Shown here one piece after another: positions 40,680 to 49,329 of a stretch of 49,569 nt of DNA. Below the pieces are notes generated by a model. It had not been told where the DNA came from and did no database searches. It was given only the letters and a program-made list of their open reading frames with translations. Source of the stretch: Bacteroidales bacterium (GTDB lineage Bacteria > Bacteroidota > Bacteroidia > Bacteroidales > UBA932); NCBI GenBank assembly GCA_017476575.1, contig JAFUZO010000065.1:1-49569 (forward strand), read 5' to 3'. Made by a program: the position numbers and the translations under genes. Position 1 is the stretch's first letter. Each line of letters begins with the position of its first letter.

Positions 40680-41061
40680 GCCTCCAGGCCAACCGGGGCA
40701 GGAGGTCGTAATCGGCCGGCAGCCATTTGACGTCCTGCAACTGCCCGGCGTCGAGCCAGCGGGCGGCCTCGTGCTCATTGAGATACGGCGCTTCGTCTGC
40801 GAGGGTGCAGACGAAGCAGTGCATCGTCAGATGGAAGGCAGGGTAGTCCCATTCCAGGGTCTGCAGGAGGTCGCCGACATGGATTTCGCAGGAGAGTTCC
40901 TCCCGGATTTCGCGTCGCAGCGCTTCCTCCCGGCTTTCTCCCGGCTCCATCTTACCGCCCGGAAATTCCCACCAATCTTTCCATTCACCATAGCCCCTTT
41001 GGGTGGCAAAGACATGGCCGTCCCGGATGATGAGGGCGGCGACTACTTCGATCCTCCGCAT
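40660..41061 (-). CDS. Nudix hydrolase, MutT-like
   Basis: Small cytoplasmic pyrophosphohydrolase, probably removing oxidised nucleotides such as 8-oxo-dGTP. The 133-aa protein has an intact Nudix box, GGKMEPGESREEALRREIREEL (positions about 36-57, matching Gx5Ex7REUxEEU). MRRIEVVAALI is a typical MutT start, so ATG 41061 was chosen. A 51-aa ORF ends 4 bp upstream. Its stop overlaps the YhhN gene by 20 bp in convergent orientation. The MutT assignment over other Nudix types is an inference from length and start. Confidence 0.9.
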   Translation of the reverse strand: MRRIEVVAALIIRDGHVFATQRGYGEWKDWWEFPGGKMEPGESREEALRREIREELSCEIHVGDLLQTLEWDYPAFHLTMHCFVCTLADEAPYLNEHEAARWLDAGQLQDVKWLPADYDLLPRLAWRLNVAPR

Positions 41062-41065
41062 GGGA

Positions 41066-41221
41066 TTATTCCTCTCCGTCAGGCGTTTCCTTTTCGAAAT
41101 GCTCTCCGTGGTATTGGAACAGTTTGGCGACGCGGTGCTCCACGTCGACGAAGGCGGCCCGCACATGGACTCTGTCCAGATCGGAACCGATTCTGTGGAA
41201 AAAGTCTTTGATCTTACCCAT
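41066..41221 (-). CDS. 51-aa hypothetical protein upstream of mutT-like gene
   Basis: Charged, amphipathic, with no membrane helix (MGKIKDFFHRIGSDLDRVHV at the start). It ends 4 bp before the Nudix start, so the two are probably co-transcribed and coupled. It resembles no family I can name. Starting Met, Lys-rich N terminus and position support a real gene. The promoter at 41381-41388 would serve it and the Nudix gene. Confidence 0.55.
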   Translation of the reverse strand: MGKIKDFFHRIGSDLDRVHVRAAFVDVEHRVAKLFQYHGEHFEKETPDGEE

Positions 41222-41262
41222 AATCGTTCGCTTTCGCGTAATATACGGATTTTTTTCGAAAA

Positions 41263-41364
41263 TCACTCGGTCTCTTCCTGATATTTCGGCGAATCGCCGT
41301 ACCGGTTGGGGCCTTGGTCGCTGTCCTGGATGGTGAAGACGAGGAACAGGGTCGGGGTTTCCAC
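41263..41364 (-). CDS. Possible 33-aa peptide with GTG start
   Basis: The minus-strand frame from GTG 41364 to TGA 41263 encodes 33 residues (VETPTLFLVFTIQDS...YQEETE). GTG lies 17 nt after the TATTTTTG element, so it is the first ORF of the transcript that carries the 51-aa ORF and the Nudix gene. The composition looks protein-like, with a hydrophobic front and acidic tail. No homologue is known to me, and a leader with no coding function is an equally fair reading. Confidence 0.35.
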   Translation of the reverse strand: METPTLFLVFTIQDSDQGPNRYGDSPKYQEETE

Positions 41365-41380
41365 GAATCGTGACAGGACA

Positions 41381-41388
41381 CAAAAATA
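41381..41388 (-). promoter_or_regulatory. -7 element of the small-ORF/Nudix operon
   Basis: TATTTTTG on the minus strand matches TAnnTTTG. The -33 element is not clear. It reads away from the lipocalin gene, which starts 66 bp to the right on the plus strand. Confidence 0.55.
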
Positions 41389-41454
41389 ACGAAAATCTTG
41401 CGATTTCCGGAAGTTTTTCCGACCTTTAACAACTGATTCAATAGAACTGGACGT

Positions 41455-41964
41455 ATGACACGATCTTTTTTCTCCATGGCACTCGGTCTCTTCGCCTGCC
41501 TCGGCTGCGCTTCCCAGAACGCTGTCGACAATTCCGTCATCCCCGCTGTCGACCTCGACCGTTACCTCGGCCCGTGGTATGAAGTCGCCCGCTTCGACCA
41601 CCGCTTCGAGCGCGGCATGGAAGCGACAAAGGCCGTCTACACCCTCCGGGACGACGGCAAGATCGACGTCACCAATTCCGGCATCAAGGACGGCAAGCCC
41701 AAGACGTCCAAGGGCAAGGCCAAACGCACCGACACCCCTGCCATCCTCCGGGTTTCGTTCTTCGGCCCCTTCTACTCCGACTACCGCATCCTGCTCCTCG
41801 ATCCGGAGTACCAGTATGCCCTCGTCGGCAGCAGTTCGGCCAAGTACCTGTGGATCCTTTCCCGTACGCCGCAGCTCACCGACGACGTCCGCGACCTTAT
41901 CCTCGCCGAGGCCACCCGCCGCGGCTACGATGTCTCTGCTCTCATCTGGGTAAAGCAGCTGTAA
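41455..41964 (+). CDS. Lipocalin family outer-membrane lipoprotein (Blc-like)
   Basis: Binds small hydrophobic ligands or lysophospholipids at the outer membrane. The 169-aa protein has a lipoprotein-like signal (ALGLFACLGC). The lipocalin signature YLGPWYEVARFDHRFERG (about 37-54) is followed by beta strands, with a C-terminal YDVSALIWVKQL. The length suits a bacterial lipocalin (Blc) with one barrel. It stops 23 bp inside the convergent vsr gene. The ligand is unknown. Confidence 0.9.
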   Translation: MTRSFFSMALGLFACLGCASQNAVDNSVIPAVDLDRYLGPWYEVARFDHRFERGMEATKAVYTLRDDGKIDVTNSGIKDGKPKTSKGKAKRTDTPAILRVSFFGPFYSDYRILLLDPEYQYALVGSSSAKYLWILSRTPQLTDDVRDLILAEATRRGYDVSALIWVKQL

Positions 41965-42475
41965 CCTTTTCCCGGCGCTCCTTCTGTTCCCGCCGTCCTT
42001 CTCGGTAGGCCCGGTTGATCTGCCGACGCTCTTCTTGCCGGAACTCCCATCGTCGCTTGTTCTCGGCAAGCCCGGCGATGATGCGCTCGACGGTCCCGGC
42101 CAGGCGATCCTTTTCCAGCTCGCATTCCCATACGACGATGACCGCCCACCCCTTGGCCTCCAGCCGCCGCCAGACCTCCTGGTCCCGCTGCTGGTTACGG
42201 GCCACCTTCGCCACCCAGAACTCCGTGTTCGTCCGGGGGACCGTATAGTTCCCGCATCCCTTGTGGCCGTGCCAGAAACATCCGTTCACGAAGACGGCCA
42301 AATGGTACTTGGCCAGCACGATGTCCGGTGAACCGGGCAGGCGCTTCACATTGATGCGGTACCGGAAGCCCCTGGCCCAGAGCGCATGGCGCAATGTCAC
42401 CTCCGGGCGGGTATTCCTCGCCCTGTTATGCGACATACACCGGTGCCGCTGCTCTGGTGTCATCGTGTCCGGCAT
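41942..42475 (-). CDS. vsr: Very-short-patch-repair (Vsr) endonuclease
   Basis: Nicks DNA at T:G mismatches that arise when 5-methylcytosine deaminates, starting very-short-patch repair. The 177-aa protein has the Vsr pattern: MSHNRARNTRPEVTLRHALW, LPGSPDIVLAKYHLAVFV with the catalytic Asp, NGCFWHGHKGC with zinc/active-site His and Cys, and VWECELE. The C terminus is a charged helix (about 145-177). Vsr usually accompanies a cytosine methyltransferase (dcm type); none is in the window, so it is an orphan here. It overlaps the lipocalin gene by 23 bp in convergent orientation. Confidence 0.94.
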   Translation of the reverse strand: MPDTMTPEQRHRCMSHNRARNTRPEVTLRHALWARGFRYRINVKRLPGSPDIVLAKYHLAVFVNGCFWHGHKGCGNYTVPRTNTEFWVAKVARNQQRDQEVWRRLEAKGWAVIVVWECELEKDRLAGTVERIIAGLAENKRRWEFRQEERRQINRAYREGRREQKERREKVTAALPR

Positions 42476-42492
42476 GGTGGAAGTGTTCCGGA

Positions 42493-42500
42493 CAAAGATA
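42493..42500 (-). promoter_or_regulatory. -7 element of vsr
   Basis: TATCTTTG on the minus strand is an exact TAnnTTTG match, 17 nt before ATG 42475. No clear -33 TTTG was found. Confidence 0.65.
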
Positions 42501-42561
42501 CGGATATTTGCGGGAAAACGGTCGCCGCCGGGTATGCTCCGGTTCATTTTATCGACAACCG

Positions 42562-42740
42562 ATGAAAATTCTGGGCATCAGTTCCCGGCCGTTGAGGCCC
42601 ACCGGCAGCGGGGATTCGCTCATGCAGGCGTATAATTTCCGGATCAGCCTGACGGACAGCCAGGAAAACCGCATTCCCATCGGGAAACCGGACGGCCAGG
42701 TTCTGGCCGATGCCGTCCTGCTGGTCGCAGGTGCAAAATT
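42562..42740 (+). pseudogene. Remnant of an FAD-dependent oxidoreductase
   Basis: The translated stretch MQAYNFRISLT...ENRIPIGKPDG resembles the internal QAYNYRLCLT..DPENRIPxxKPEGY segment of the FAD-dependent oxidoreductases of the pfam12831 type. About 40 residues are recognisable; neither the N-terminal FAD motif nor the C-terminal part remains, and the frame runs on into an AT-rich region. This is a recognition from memory of the family, so confidence is moderate. Confidence 0.45.
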
Positions 42741-42816
42741 GGAAAAATTTCGTGCGCATCTTATCGGATTTTGCGAACTTGTTTTCTGCATTTTATCGGA
42801 ATTTGAATATTTTTAC

Positions 42817-42824
42817 TATCTTTG
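42817..42824 (+). promoter_or_regulatory. -7 element upstream of the AAA ATPase pseudogene
   Basis: TATCTTTG matches TAnnTTTG, 21 nt before the relic ATG at 42846. No -33 TTTG is present at the right spacing. The promoter may still be active even though the gene is broken. Confidence 0.6.
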
Positions 42825-42845
42825 TATCAGTCATTTAGGAAAATT

Positions 42846-43988
42846 ATGATTGAGGAAAGAATAATCCTGCAAGTCCTTGCAGATTAAAGAGATGAAATAT
42901 TGGGATACGACCCTTCGAAGTGGGCGTCCCGACGGGAGGAATCCCTGTTCGAATTCAATAGCACCCTCGCGCAGGTCGTCATTGGCGTGCGCCGGAGCGG
43001 AAAGTCAACCATCTGCCACAAGGTGCTGCTGGAGCACGGTATCCGCTACAGTTACGTCAATCTCGACGATGACCGGCTTCTCGGGATGGAGGCGAAAGAC
43101 CTGAACACGGTGCTCTCTTGCATATACCAACTCTACGGGACAGATGTCCCCTGCCTTTTCCTGGACGAGATCCGTCTCTATCCGTTCTCCTTCTCCGAGT
43201 ACTGCGCATACCACGGGATTGACACTTCCGGCATTACTACGAAGGCCGAAGCTTCCCGCAAGAGTGCCTTCATGGACTATATTGTCACGGGAGGCTTCCC
43301 GGAACTCCAGAACCTGAGGAATAAAAGGGGGTATATTGAGAGCCTCATCACCGCCATTCTGGAGAAAGACATCAAGCGCCGCTTCAAGATCCGCAATATG
43401 GATGCGCTCCGAAAAATTGCCAACCATCTGATAAACAACGCCTGCCAGGAGGTTAATTACGATGATATGTCAAGCATCTTCGGCATCAGCGACAAGACCT
43501 GCAAGAAATACGCCGACTATCTGCGACAGGCCTTCCTCATCCAGGTGTTGACCAAGCACTCCTTCAAGAGCAAAAACCGGATTCGCAATCCAAAAGCCTA
43601 TATCGTCGACCCCGGCTTCCAGAACAACCGGGAGAATTCGATGGCCGGAGAGAATATTGGCTGGCGGCTGGAAAACGTCGTGTACATCGAACTCCTCCGC
43701 CGTTGCGCATACGACTTCCGGGACGTTTACTACTATAAGGCGAATCCGCGGGCAAAAGAGATCGACTTCGTTGTCTGCGACAAAGACCAGGCGATTGAAC
43801 TGATCCAGGTCGCCTACGAAATCGATACGCCCAAGTCATTCGGCCGCGAGACCTCCGCGCTGATTCGGGCGGCGGGTCCGCTTCACTGCGACCATCTGAC
43901 CTTGATTGCCTTCTCCCCCACCCGCGATGTCGTAGTCGGCGGCAAGACCATTCATATCCTTTCGGCTACTGAATGGCTTCTTTCATAG
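42846..43988 (+). pseudogene. AAA ATPase with DUF4143 domain, disrupted
   Basis: The family normally begins MIEERIILQVLADQ...; here the frame from ATG 42846 reads MIEERIILQVLAD and then a TAA stop (42885-42887), one base away from the expected CAA. The frame then continues intact, with Walker A VRRSGKST and Walker B LFLDEI. After LFLDEI the next residues are RLYPFSFSEY, which in homologues lie about 40-50 residues downstream, so an in-frame internal deletion is likely. The DUF4143 part follows (SGITTKAEASRKSAF to ATEWLLS). The stop removes the normal start, but TTG 42900 could in principle allow re-initiation. The region is lower in GC than its neighbours and may be acquired. Such ATPases are often found as mobile accessory genes of unknown role. 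Confidence 0.85.
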
Positions 43989-44123
43989 CGTTTTTGTCCC
44001 CGCCAATCGGTTTTTGTCCATCGATTGCAGGTATCTATCTCCGACATGACTTGCCCCGAATTCCGAAAATTTCACCCGATAACGGCTCAAACCGTCTCTG
44101 AACATCGACAAATTGCCTTTCCG

Positions 44124-47100
44124 TCACGAGATCCGGAAGAGTTCCTTCAGCTGGGCATCGGAGAGTTTTCCGATCCAGTTTTCGCCGGAGGCGACGGTGA
44201 GGTCGGCGAGAGCTTTCTTCTCCGATATCATCTTGTCGATCTTTTCCTCGAAGGTGCCTGTGGTGACGAAACGGATGGCCATGACGTTCTTGTGCCGGCC
44301 GATACGGTAGGCCCGGTCTGTGGCCTGGGCTTCCACGGCGGGATTCCACCAGAGGTCGAAATGGATCACGTGCGAGGCCGCCGTCAGGTTCAGGCCGGTG
44401 CCGGCTGCTTTCAGGGAAAGGATGAAGACCTGTTCGCTGCGGATGTCCTGGAACCGTCCGATCATTTCTGTCCGCTGCTTGAGGGTACAGCCGCCGTGGT
44501 AGAAGAGGGGGCGGTGGCCGAGTTCCTGCTCCAGGATGTCCTGCAGGAGGTCTCCCATTTCTTTGAACTGGGTGAAGATGAGTACCTTTTCGCCGCTTTC
44601 GACGATGCTGCGCACGAGGTCGGCCAGCATGCCGCATTTGCCGGAAAGGTCCATGCCGTCCTTCCCGTCTTTCAGGAACAGGGCGGGATGGTCGCAGATC
44701 TGCTTGAGGGCCAGGATCATCTGCAGCACGATTCCCTGCCGCTTGAACAGGGCCTTGCTGTCACCGTCGCCCACGTCTTCAAGCGTCGCCAGATATTCCC
44801 GGACCACCTGTTCGTACAGGGCGGCCTGGGCGGGCGTCAGCGACGGGTTGAAATTGCGGGTAACCTTATCCGGGAGGTCGGAAATGATGTCCTTGTCGGT
44901 TTTCAGACGGCGCATCATAAAGGGCGCGGTCACCTTCCGGAAACGTTCCGCCACGGCCTGGTCGCCCTGCTGCTCGATGGGGTCGGCATATTGCTCCTTG
45001 AACCTTTTTGCGGTATCCAGATAGCCTTTGTTGACAAAGTCCATGACGCTCCAATATTCGCCTAGGCGGTTCTCCACCGGGGTTCCGCTCATGGCGATGC
45101 GGGATCCGGCCGGAATGGACTTGACGGCTTTCGTCTGCGCGGTTCCGGTATTCTTGATGTTCTGGGCCTCGTCGATGATTTCCACTTCCCATTTCAGGTT
45201 CCCGATGGTTGCCGCATCGCTGCGGGCGACCCCATAGGAGGTCAGGAGAATGTCGGCGTCGAAACCTTGCAGGCTGCGTCCCGGGCCGTGATAACGGAAA
45301 TGGGACAGCCCGGGAGCAAAGCGGTCCAGTTCGGCTTCCCAGTTGGCCAGGAGGCCGGTGGGCACCACGACCAGGGCTTTCTTCCTGTCCAGGGCGCCGT
45401 CATCCTTCAACCTTTGCAGGAAGGCGATGACCTGCAGCGTCTTCCCCAGGCCCATGTCGTCGGCGATGATGCTTCCGAAGCCTAGGCGCCAGTTCTTGTA
45501 CATCCAGGCGTATCCCCTTTCCTGGTAAGGACGCAGTGCGGCGTTGATGCCTGCCGGCACGGGAATGTCCGGCGCGGCGGTGAGCGAGCGGACCAGTTCC
45601 CGCACTTCGTCTGTCAGGAACACTTCTGCGCCTTCGTATTCTCCGGTGAGCGCCGCTTGCAGGACGCGCATTTTCCCGGGCCCCCGTGCCGATGAAAAGG
45701 CCTTGGCGATCCGTTCCAGGTCCTCGTCATCCACGCAGAAGAAGGAAGATTTGAAACGGATCAGCCCCCGGGCTCCTTTGACCAGCGTGCGGAATTCGTC
45801 TTCGGAGAGGAATTCCCCGCCGATGGCGACCATCCAGTTGAAATCCAGCAGGTCGTCGACGCGGAGGAAGGCTTTCCCGGCCGGGGCCTTCTTGCTGATG
45901 CGGAGGCTGGGCCTGGGGTGCAGAAGCGTCTCCAGCCCTTTCGGGAGCATCACTTTCACGGAAAGGAGCCGCACTACGGGGATGATGTCCCGCAGGAAAC
46001 CGGAAAACGACGTGTCGCTGAATTCCATGGGTTCCTTTGCGCCGCGATCCACCCAGGCCGATGCGCCGTTGACATGCCGGAGCACCAGGCTCAGCCCGGA
46101 CAGCATCTTGAAGCGGTCGTTTTCATACGTTTTCCGGGAAATGATATTCCGCAGGGCCACGTCCCGGCCTTTTATCACAAAGCCGGCATCCAGGGTGAAA
46201 CCGCTGCCGGTATCCTCCACTTGCAGGTAGGGCTTGTAGCCGGAGTCGGCGATCCGGAAAGGGGAGAGCCAGGCTTTGATGCTGCCCGGGATGCTCCGCT
46301 CGCCGATGCCGTCGAAGGCGGTGGTGCGGCCGCGAAAGAAGACATCGTCCAGCGTGTCGTCCGAAGGGGAGGCGCTCTCCTGGAGAAGGAGGGTGATGAA
46401 GGCTTCGAGTATGCGGAGACCGGCATCCTTCAGGGGCTGCTTTTTTCCCCGGAAGGCCAGATGGGGAGCGGCACCCAGGGCGCCTTCCGTCAGCATCTCC
46501 ACCGCAGGGACCATCCGGGCGGGTCCCCAGAGCATCTTGAAAGAGCCGTCGCCTGTCTCCAGGATCTGCGGCACGATACACCCTTTGAGGACCAGTTCCC
46601 GGGCCAGGCGATAGAGATTGAAAACGGTCTCGGTGGCGGGCTGCATGAGTGAGCGGTCAAGGACTTCCCACTCCCGGAGCGATTCGATGAGTACGCCGGC
46701 GGGGATTAGGCTGCCCTTCCGGCCAAGGTCGGAGATTTCTCCCAGGATCTCCAGGTCACTGCCAAACCGGATCCGGACTTCGGAGGACGGGCAGACGGGA
46801 TTGAATGCCAAGCCTTTCGGCGCCCTTTTGGATAGCGAACGCTGCATGCTGTGCAGGCGTTTCCGGTAGTGGGTGCGGAACCCTTTCGCAAAGGGCGGGT
46901 CTTCGTCCAGGATGTCGACGAGGTGGTCCGTCAGGTCGGGGAGGGTGGAAAGGTCCGGCGTCCAGGGCTTCGGGGTGGCGGGATGTGCCTCGTCCTGGAG
47001 CAGGCTTTCCGCCTTGTCGACCGCCATCGTCACATCGCTGCCGAGTTTGATGCCGAGGGCTTCCACCTCGGCAGCGACGTCCAGTCCGTGCATCCGGAAC

Positions 47101-47564
47101 ACCAGGAAAGGGTCGTTGTCAATCTCCTGGCTCACTTTGTAGATGACGGCGGCGATATGCTTGCAGGGGACGGCCCAGTCGGGGCAACTGCAATGCATCC
47201 CCAAGTCCTTCCATGAGGCGGGGAAGACCTTCAATCCGCATTGCACGGCCATCGGAAGCACCTCCTCCGGCAACTCGCGATTCAGCAGTCGTGCCAGCAG
47301 GGCAGGATGCTCCGACAGAGCCTTGATCAGTTTCCGCTTCCCTTCTTCGGGGAATGGCGGCACGCGGATCTCGATCTTGTAGGGTGCAGGCCGGGTCCCT
47401 TTCACCCGTGCCTTGATCACGCCGTCCTGGGCAAAGACCACCTCCCGCACGCTGCCGTTCCGTGCATAACGGGCTCCACGCGGAATCCTGTTGGCGAAGT
47501 CGATATGTGTAAGGGAATCCAGCCAGCGCTGCCCCCACCAGGTGAGTCCGAAATCCTTAGCCAT
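44124..47564 (-). CDS. SWIM zinc-finger SNF2-family helicase
   Basis: ATP-dependent DNA translocase of the Swi2/Snf2 superfamily; the cellular role in bacteria is often DNA repair or transcription-related remodelling. The 1146-aa protein has a SWIM motif, CSCPDWAVPCKHIAAV (125-140; C-x-C...C-x-H), a long middle region, Walker A DDMGLGKT (about 700), IIDEAQNIKN (motif II is DEAQ rather than DEGH), and in the C-terminal lobe FDLWWNPAVEAQATDRAYRIG with the typical arginine-finger region. I chose ATG 47564, which starts MAKDFGLTWWGQRW, 24 nt after the -7 element at 47589-47596; an upstream ATG would lie too close to it. Unrelated to its neighbours. Confidence 0.93.
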   Translation of the reverse strand: MAKDFGLTWWGQRWLDSLTHIDFANRIPRGARYARNGSVREVVFAQDGVIKARVKGTRPAPYKIEIRVPPFPEEGKRKLIKALSEHPALLARLLNRELPEEVLPMAVQCGLKVFPASWKDLGMHCSCPDWAVPCKHIAAVIYKVSQEIDNDPFLVFRMHGLDVAAEVEALGIKLGSDVTMAVDKAESLLQDEAHPATPKPWTPDLSTLPDLTDHLVDILDEDPPFAKGFRTHYRKRLHSMQRSLSKRAPKGLAFNPVCPSSEVRIRFGSDLEILGEISDLGRKGSLIPAGVLIESLREWEVLDRSLMQPATETVFNLYRLARELVLKGCIVPQILETGDGSFKMLWGPARMVPAVEMLTEGALGAAPHLAFRGKKQPLKDAGLRILEAFITLLLQESASPSDDTLDDVFFRGRTTAFDGIGERSIPGSIKAWLSPFRIADSGYKPYLQVEDTGSGFTLDAGFVIKGRDVALRNIISRKTYENDRFKMLSGLSLVLRHVNGASAWVDRGAKEPMEFSDTSFSGFLRDIIPVVRLLSVKVMLPKGLETLLHPRPSLRISKKAPAGKAFLRVDDLLDFNWMVAIGGEFLSEDEFRTLVKGARGLIRFKSSFFCVDDEDLERIAKAFSSARGPGKMRVLQAALTGEYEGAEVFLTDEVRELVRSLTAAPDIPVPAGINAALRPYQERGYAWMYKNWRLGFGSIIADDMGLGKTLQVIAFLQRLKDDGALDRKKALVVVPTGLLANWEAELDRFAPGLSHFRYHGPGRSLQGFDADILLTSYGVARSDAATIGNLKWEVEIIDEAQNIKNTGTAQTKAVKSIPAGSRIAMSGTPVENRLGEYWSVMDFVNKGYLDTAKRFKEQYADPIEQQGDQAVAERFRKVTAPFMMRRLKTDKDIISDLPDKVTRNFNPSLTPAQAALYEQVVREYLATLEDVGDGDSKALFKRQGIVLQMILALKQICDHPALFLKDGKDGMDLSGKCGMLADLVRSIVESGEKVLIFTQFKEMGDLLQDILEQELGHRPLFYHGGCTLKQRTEMIGRFQDIRSEQVFILSLKAAGTGLNLTAASHVIHFDLWWNPAVEAQATDRAYRIGRHKNVMAIRFVTTGTFEEKIDKMISEKKALADLTVASGENWIGKLSDAQLKELFRIS

Positions 47565-47588
47565 GCAAGTGAGTGTTGTATGCAGCGG

Positions 47589-47596
47589 CAAAGATA
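47589..47596 (-). promoter_or_regulatory. -7 element of the SNF2 helicase gene
   Basis: TATCTTTG on the minus strand is an exact match to TAnnTTTG, 24 nt before ATG 47564. No -33 TTTG lies at the right spacing. Confidence 0.7.
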
Positions 47597-47877
47597 CATA
47601 AAAACTGGCGGTTATAGGTCAGTTGGACTCCGCAAAATCCGTTCTTCATGTACCGCATGTGTAGAATTTTTGTGCAGTAATACCTTGTCTGCAAATTTTG
47701 GTGAAGAGCAATGTGGGACGGGCGGGTCGGTTTTGGATTCCGACCATTTTACCCGATGGCACCTCGAACCGGATCTGAATATCTACATTGATAGACAGGA
47801 GCGGAACTGCCGCATTACGCCAGTGCAGTTTTTTTCAATATAATTGGGTATATTTACCCGATAATGTGTTCTATATA
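47597..47877. other. Intergenic region before the insertion sequence
   Basis: No gene was recognised. A plus-strand frame ending in HFTRWHLEPDLNIYIDRQ... and a stop at about 47841 looks protein-like over 30 residues and could be the tail of a lost gene. A small dyad, ATTGGGTA/TTACCCGAT, lies at about 47843-47862. The tract is AT-rich at its right end, where the insertion sequence begins. Confidence 0.35.
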
Positions 47878-48071
47878 GTAGGGATTGTTTTAATGTTTTC
47901 AATTTGAGCCGGGCGGGCGGCATCCCTTGTTTGCAACCGCATCCAACTCGTCATTTTATACTGTTTTGGCGTCGGGTCCGTGCTTCATCGTCCGGATTTC
48001 GCGTTGTTTTTCTACACTTCACCGGGAGTCCTCATGTCAGGACTCCGTTTTCATTCTATGCCAGGCTGCGG

Positions 48072-49186
48072 CTAGGCCGCTATCGCCAGTTCTTGTTCTA
48101 TCAACCGCTCTGCCAGATGGACCAGGTTTGCGGTGTGGATTCCGAAGAAGATGTACAGGATCTCCGTATCCTTCTTTCTTGCTTTGGCGCGCCGCAGGTC
48201 ATAGTGCTCTTTCTGCGTTCCGAACGAACCTTCCATCGCCGTGGCTCTGACTCTTGCAAGTTCCTGTCTCACAAAGTCTTTCTCCTTCTTCCCCTGGGAA
48301 GGACGGCCCCGTTTCACGAACGAAGTCTGGATGCCTTTCTCTTTGCAGTAGTCCCGGTTGGCAGTACCGGCATAACTGGTATCGCCTCCTATCTTTTTCA
48401 CATCCACCCCGAACATCCGCTTATGCATCTTGATGCAGTGCTGAAGCCGGGTTCCTTCGTTGAAGGCGTTGGTTCCTTCAACATCTTCTCCAACAAGGCC
48501 AGAAGGCGGCGCAGCATCTTCTTGGTTTGACCCTTGTTGTGCTTGCGCTGTTTCACGTAACCCATGTTTGCCTTCTCAACGTCCAGGTACTTCGTCCTGG
48601 GACGGTGGATATTCAAGCGCTGGCAGGCTTCACACATGATGACGTAAGCCTTCCGGCAGCATTCCCACAGCAACTTCTGGTCGGTCGGATAACGCATCTC
48701 GCTCTTGTAGCAGGTCACATCCGTGTACATCGTGTCCAGTTTCTTCATGTAGGGCTTCCAGGCTTCGGCCAGGATATCCTGCAACTGCTGGATCTTCAGG
48801 CTTCCGGCAAGCTCCTCCGCAACATCGTCAATCAGTTTGTAGTTCGTCAGCGGACGCTCCGGATGGATGTAGATGTCGCAGAAGATCTGGTAGTGGACGT
48901 TCCCGTTCAACTGCTCCATCAACTTCGGTGCGCTCAACTGCGTGTACATCTTCAATATCATCAACGCCACCTTCCCTTCGGGGGTGAAGTAGGACTTCCG
49001 GCCGCGCTTGGGCTTCATGCTCGTATTCACCAAGCCGAAGTTCTCTGCCAGCTCGTGCGGTGGAAGCAGGCGCTTGATCCTTCCAAGTTCAGTCTTTTCA
49101 AAGGTCGCACGGTAGTTCGCATAAAAATCAAACTCCGTGAGCGGCAAACTCTGGGTTAATCCAGCAAAATTTTGTACTTTTGACAT
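48072..49186 (-). pseudogene. Frameshifted IS transposase
   Basis: The first 250 residues (MSKVQNFAGLTQSLPLTEFD... to EKMLKE) and the later part (TNAFNEGTRLQHCIKMHK... to the stop at 48072) read in different frames. One base appears to be missing at about 48471-48475, where GGAACC would need one more A to read KETNAF. Catalytic residues of the DDE set are recognisable: the Asp of YTDVTCYKSEMRYPTD, the Asp of GGDTSYAG, and the Glu of MEGSFGTQKEH. This is a pseudogene or a sequencing error; a programmed shift is unlikely because the GGAACC site lacks a slippery heptamer. Confidence 0.8.
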
Positions 49187-49257
49187 CGTAACTTTATGTT
49201 CGATTCCTCCAATTTTTGCTTTTCCAGGGCAATTGGGGGAATTCTTTTTCCCGGTAT

Positions 49258-49265
49258 CAAAAATA
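49258..49265 (-). promoter_or_regulatory. Probable promoter -7 element of the IS transposase
   Basis: TATTTTTG on the minus strand fits TAnnTTTG, 71 nt before the transposase ATG. A weak TTGA or ATTG about 18-21 nt upstream could serve as -33. A further element, TAGATTTG at 49367-49374, lies outside the IS and reads into it. Confidence 0.45.
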
Positions 49266-49329
49266 CAAAATCTAGCACATTAGCAATCAACTTGTTATGA
49301 ATTTTTGGCCATTTTGCGATAGTCCCTAC

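Larger units (their letters stand above)
47878..49329. mobile_element. Insertion sequence of DDE type with damaged transposase
   Basis: The element carries one transposase frame on the minus strand and is bounded by short imperfect inverted repeats, GTAGGGATT (47878-47886) and AGTCCCTAC (49321-49329). If the true ends are GGGA...TCCC, the flanking TA/TA bases fit a 2-bp target duplication; the outer bases are not certain. A hairpin GGAGTCCT/AGGACTCC followed by TTTT (48025-48050) lies beyond the transposase stop. The family resembles IS1182/IS5-superfamily elements. Confidence 0.7.

Noticed and set aside
48398..48480. Programmed -1 frameshift in the transposase
   Set aside because: No slippery heptamer or downstream structure; a single missing base explains the break better.
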